Assembly (NCBI GenBank): GCA_944392285.1
Contig: CALXWF010000053.1
Span: 1-9,639, forward strand
DNA: 9,639 nt
DNA from: an uncultured Alphaproteobacteria bacterium
GTDB taxonomy: Bacteria; Pseudomonadota; Alphaproteobacteria; RF32; CAG-239
Reading direction: 5' to 3'
Shown: one piece after another, positions 6,736-9,639 of the stretch
Numbering within the stretch: position 1 is the stretch's first letter
Layout of the letters: each line of letters starts with the position of its first letter
Notes under the pieces: model-generated
Databases searched by the model: none
What the model saw: only the letters and a program-made list of their open reading frames with translations
What the model was told of the DNA's origin: nothing
Translations under genes and position numbers: made by a program

Positions 6736-7599
6736 TTAGGTTTTGCTTTCGGGCAATTTATTTAATCCCGAATGCGATTTTTTCAGCTTTACGATAACTT
6801 TTCCTTTTAATCGTAAATCAATGATGGTTAATTTACGTTTAAGAATGCCGTTTGTCGTGTTTAATTTTAATAATTTTTTCCATGCTTTTTCTAAATTTTC
6901 TTCAGGGAGTTTTATCGTGATGCCGTTTTCTATGTCATCAAGAGTTAAATTCCAACGTCTTTTGGAAATAAAATTGGCAACTTTGACACGTTTTAATATT
7001 TCGGGGTTTTCGCTGATGGCACTTAACAGTTCTTTGATGTGTTGTGGTGCTTCTTCTCCGACGATTAAGAGTAGGGGTTCATTCGGGGTGAAGGCGGCGT
7101 CTATGACTTTGCCGTCGGCATCTATCGGGTGAAAGCGATTGTCTAACTGCCAAAGGGCTTTAACCTCTTTTTCTTCAAGATTAATTTGAATAACATTGGG
7201 GAAAAAGCTGCGACGCAGGCTAACTTCCTTAACCCAGGGGAGGGCTTCAAGATTGTTTCTTAAAAAACTTAGGTCTATGGCCAAAATATTATCGCCGCGT
7301 TTGATGTTGGTCATTTCGTTGATTTCGGCAAGAGTGGTGCGATTGCGGCCGATAACCACGACATCGTCAACAACGAATCCTAAATTTGAGGTGTTGGTAT
7401 AAAATCCGCGCCGCAGGTCCTCTATGCGGCGTGTGAGCCAATCGCTGTTGGCAACATAGGTAATAAAACCAAAAATAAAAATTGTGATTAATATCAGGAG
7501 TGAGGCAAACAGGCGATAAGGCCATTCTTTGGGAAGGAATCGCGGGGTGTAGGTGTTGCCGTCTTCTACTTGCGGCTTATGGGACGCAAAACTTAACAT
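6736..7599 (-). CDS. ftsQ: Cell division protein FtsQ
   Basis: Bitopic inner-membrane protein of the divisome scaffold; in characterised bacteria it binds FtsB and FtsL and links early to late division proteins. The 287 residues show a short cytoplasmic N-terminus (1-27), one transmembrane helix (about 28-50, LFASLLILITIFIFGFITYV), a POTRA domain (about 75-145, including VVVIGRNRTTLAEINEM and LPWVKEVSLRRSFPN-like residues) and a beta domain to about 265. Identification rests on this architecture plus position directly before ftsA and ftsZ. The ATG overlaps the murB stop by one base (TAATG), which suggests translational coupling; no strong ribosome site is seen, only GGGA 16 bases upstream. 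ddl, the usual upstream neighbour in proteobacterial dcw clusters, is missing. Confidence 0.93.
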   Translation of the reverse strand: MLSFASHKPQVEDGNTYTPRFLPKEWPYRLFASLLILITIFIFGFITYVANSDWLTRRIEDLRRGFYTNTSNLGFVVDDVVVIGRNRTTLAEINEMTNIKRGDNILAIDLSFLRNNLEALPWVKEVSLRRSFFPNVIQINLEEKEVKALWQLDNRFHPIDADGKVIDAAFTPNEPLLLIVGEEAPQHIKELLSAISENPEILKRVKVANFISKRRWNLTLDDIENGITIKLPEENLEKAWKKLLKLNTTNGILKRKLTIIDLRLKGKVIVKLKKSHSGLNKLPESKT

Positions 7600-8528
7600 T
7601 ATTTTTTACTTGGAATTCCCATGCGTTTGATTTCCCATTCCAAAGTTATGGAAGTGGCTTTTTTTACTCTTTCAACAATGGTGTCTCCGAGTTCTTCCAA
7701 ATCAGAGGCTTTGGCATGGCCGGTGTTGATTAAAAAGTTGCAATGTTTTTCTGAAACTTTGGCGCCGTTTATTTGTAATTTGTCACAGCCGGCTTTTTTG
7801 ATTAATTCCCATGCTTTGAGACCGTCGGGGTTTTTGAAGGTTGAACCTGCAGTGCGCTCGTTATAGGGTTGATTTTGCTTACGATAAAGTTTTTGCTCGT
7901 CAATGGTTCTGGCAATCTCGGGGGCGGGTTTGGTTTCGGTTTTAAAAGTGACCGAGGTGATAATCCAGTCATCAGGGAAAAAGCTGTTGCGGTATGAGAG
8001 CATTAAATCTTCCGGTCCGACCGTATATTTTTCTCCGGTGCCGTCAACAATCGTGGCGGAAAGAATCACATCTTTGATGGATTTGCCAAAGCAGCCGGCA
8101 TTGGTTTTGATTGAGCCGCCGATAACCCCTGGAATCGAGCATAAAAATTCAAGACCGCCGATTTTGTTATCAATAAAAGTCTTTTGCAAATCCGGATTGC
8201 GAACACCGGCAAAACAAGTTATGCTTTCAGAGCCGATTTTTACATGTTTGAAATATTTACTGCTTAGTTTTATAACCACGCCGGGGATACCGCCGTCGCG
8301 GATTAAAACATTGGAGCCGCCGCCTAAAACGCAAACCGGAAGATTGTAGGGTTTGGTTTTCATAAACAGGCATAAATCATCTTCATCTTCGGGAATATAC
8401 ATTATTTCTGCCGGACCGCCGACATGAAACCATGTGTGACGCGACAGTAAAACATTTTTTAGATATTTGCCGCGTACTTGCGGTAAAATCTTTAACAAGT
8501 CGTTTTGAGATGATTTGAACCCAAACAT
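7599..8528 (-). CDS. murB: UDP-N-acetylenolpyruvoylglucosamine reductase MurB
   Basis: Cytoplasmic FAD enzyme that reduces UDP-GlcNAc-enolpyruvate with NADPH to UDP-MurNAc, the second committed step of peptidoglycan synthesis. Of 309 residues, the FAD-binding half shows TWFHVGGPAE (32-41), VLGGGSNVLIRDGG (67-80) and FLCSIPGVIGGSIKTNAGCFG (around 128-148). Likely active-site residues are Tyr179-Arg180 in SYRNSFF, Ser229 in AGSTFKNP (the proton donor in the family) and Glu299 in LEWEIKRMG. Length and layout fit the shorter type II MurB rather than the longer E. coli type. The ATG has an AAGGA site inside the end of murG and follows that stop after one base. The stop overlaps the ftsQ start. Confidence 0.97.
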   Translation of the reverse strand: MFGFKSSQNDLLKILPQVRGKYLKNVLLSRHTWFHVGGPAEIMYIPEDEDDLCLFMKTKPYNLPVCVLGGGSNVLIRDGGIPGVVIKLSSKYFKHVKIGSESITCFAGVRNPDLQKTFIDNKIGGLEFLCSIPGVIGGSIKTNAGCFGKSIKDVILSATIVDGTGEKYTVGPEDLMLSYRNSFFPDDWIITSVTFKTETKPAPEIARTIDEQKLYRKQNQPYNERTAGSTFKNPDGLKAWELIKKAGCDKLQINGAKVSEKHCNFLINTGHAKASDLEELGDTIVERVKKATSITLEWEIKRMGIPSKK

Positions 8529-8529
8529 G

Positions 8530-9639
8530 TTATTTTCCTTTTTTTTGCAAAATTTCTTTCTCTATGGCGTCGGCAAATCTTTCGGCAGCGTTTAAAACTG
8601 CAACCTTTTTGGCGCTTTTTGACATTAATTCCAAAAGTTTGCGGTCTTGGAAAAGATTGTCCAAGACCTGATGAAGTTTGGCTGCAGTGAAGTCTTGTTG
8701 TTTGATGACAACGGCGGCCTGAACTTCTGACAGTTCTTTGGCGTTGTATGTTTGGTGGTCATCTGCGGCAATAGGCAGCGGCACCAAAATTGAGGGGAGG
8801 CCGACAATGGCAATTTCCGAAACCGAGGAAGCGCCGGCACGTGAGATAATTACATGAGTGTCGGCATAAATTTCAGGCATGTTTTCAAAAAATGAGGATA
8901 ATATAATTTCGCTTTTTAAGCCTTTGCAGGCTTCTTTGACATTATCCAAATCATCGGCACGGCATTGTTCAATGAGTTTGATTTGTTTTTGTTGTTCTTC
9001 AGAAAAACGCGCAATGGCCGCGGGTAAAACATCGCTGAAAACTTTGGCCCCTTGGCTGCCGCCCAAAACCAAAATCTGAAATTTGTGTTTGTCATCAACG
9101 GGCGGAAGTTCACGCTCATGAAGCGCAACAATCGATTGTCTGACCGGCATGCCGGTTAAAACGGTTTTGACATCTGTCGGGGTATATTTTACTTTACGAA
9201 AACTTTGGGCAATGAGCGAGGCATATTTGCTTAAAAATCTGTTGGTGCGGCTCATGACAGAATTTTGTTCATGCAAGACCAAATCCGTGCCTAAAAGAAT
9301 GGCTGCCATAGAGCACGGAAAAGAAGCATAGCCGCCAAAACCAACCACACATACCGGCTTGCGCTTGAATATTAAGTAAGCAGATTGCAAAATGCCGATG
9401 CAGGTTTTGGCCAAGCTCTGAAGTTTGAAGAGTTTTGACTTGCCGACCATGGCGCCGGCTAATACGGCATGATTGGGAATTTTTGACAGGCTGCCTTTAT
9501 AATTATCTTTGCCGCGGCTGTCGGTGACAAGTTCAACAGCATAGCCGCGTTTTAATAATTCTTCGGCCAGAGCCTCTGCCGGATAAACGTGGCCGCCGGA
9601 ACCGCCGGCCGTTACAATAATCAAAGGTTTGGTTTCTTT
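8530..9639 (-). CDS. murG: MurG, lipid II-forming N-acetylglucosaminyltransferase (5' end outside window)
   Basis: Peripheral inner-membrane GT-B enzyme that adds GlcNAc from UDP-GlcNAc to lipid I, giving lipid II. The N-terminal glycine loop reads GGSGGHVYPAEALAEEL (GGTGGH in E. coli). HEQNSVMSRTNRFLSKYA and VLGGSQGAK follow. The donor site SRAGASSVSEIAIVGLP with ADDHQTYNA carries the conserved Glu and Gln that contact UDP-GlcNAc (about residues 270 and 291 counted from a TTG at 9624). The first in-frame start codon in the window is that TTG, but no ribosome site precedes it, and the frame stays open to base 9639 (codons for KETKP). The true start is therefore probably a few residues beyond the edge. 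murB follows one base after the TAA stop; murC, the common downstream neighbour, is not there. Confidence 0.97.
   Translation of the reverse strand, partial: KETKPLIIVTAGGSGGHVYPAEALAEELLKRGYAVELVTDSRGKDNYKGSLSKIPNHAVLAGAMVGKSKLFKLQSLAKTCIGILQSAYLIFKRKPVCVVGFGGYASFPCSMAAILLGTDLVLHEQNSVMSRTNRFLSKYASLIAQSFRKVKYTPTDVKTVLTGMPVRQSIVALHERELPPVDDKHKFQILVLGGSQGAKVFSDVLPAAIARFSEEQQKQIKLIEQCRADDLDNVKEACKGLKSEIILSSFFENMPEIYADTHVIISRAGASSVSEIAIVGLPSILVPLPIAADDHQTYNAKELSEVQAAVVIKQQDFTAAKLHQVLDNLFQDRKLLELMSKSAKKVAVLNAAERFADAIEKEILQKKGK

Noticed and set aside
1..9639. Search for a novel system, mobile element, CRISPR array, RNA gene or recoded stop codons
   Set aside because: All coding space is filled by known housekeeping and efflux families with intact motifs. 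I saw no direct-repeat arrays, transposase, tRNA-like cloverleaf or in-frame stops within conserved domains. Gene stops seen are TAA or TAG only, but that is too few genes to argue for a changed code.

Overview
The window reads as an ordinary piece of an alphaproteobacterial chromosome with moderate-to-low G+C (estimated by eye). Every recognised gene lies on the minus strand, so the biological reading order runs from base 9639 down to base 1. The alphaproteobacterial call rests on FtsZ: it has the GVGGGGGNAVNNM start of the GTPase fold, a very long acidic linker and the C-terminal peptide EIPSFLRRK. The run of mur and fts genes ending in ftsQ-ftsA-ftsZ fits. The genus cannot be read from the sequence; an uncultured, fairly AT-rich lineage is a guess.

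Region 1 (9639 to 3707) is the distal end of the division and cell wall (dcw) cluster: murG (open at the window edge), murB, ftsQ, ftsA and ftsZ. The first four are packed with gaps or overlaps of a few bases and are probably co-transcribed and translationally coupled. A 66-base gap before the likely upstream limit of ftsZ may hold an extra promoter. MurG makes lipid II, MurB makes UDP-MurNAc for the soluble precursor, FtsQ belongs to the divisome scaffold, and FtsA tethers FtsZ filaments to the membrane. murC and ddl, which usually sit between murG and murB and between murB and ftsQ, are absent from those positions.

Region 2 (3706 to 3482) is non-coding. It holds a strong intrinsic terminator closing the dcw transcript and then a promoter overlapped by a 28-bp inverted repeat in front of a TetR-family gene.

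Region 3 (3481 to 1) is a drug-efflux operon: an AcrR/TtgR-like repressor, an AcrA-like periplasmic adaptor and the first 559 residues of an AcrB-like RND (HAE1) pump, which runs off the window. No outer-membrane TolC-type gene is visible. The repressor probably binds the palindrome over its own promoter and so controls the whole operon.

I found no tRNA, rRNA, CRISPR array, insertion sequence or phage gene, and no sign of a novel system. The points worth a second look are the shortened dcw gene order, the operator, the non-ATG start of ftsA, and a promoter-like element abutting the terminator hairpin.
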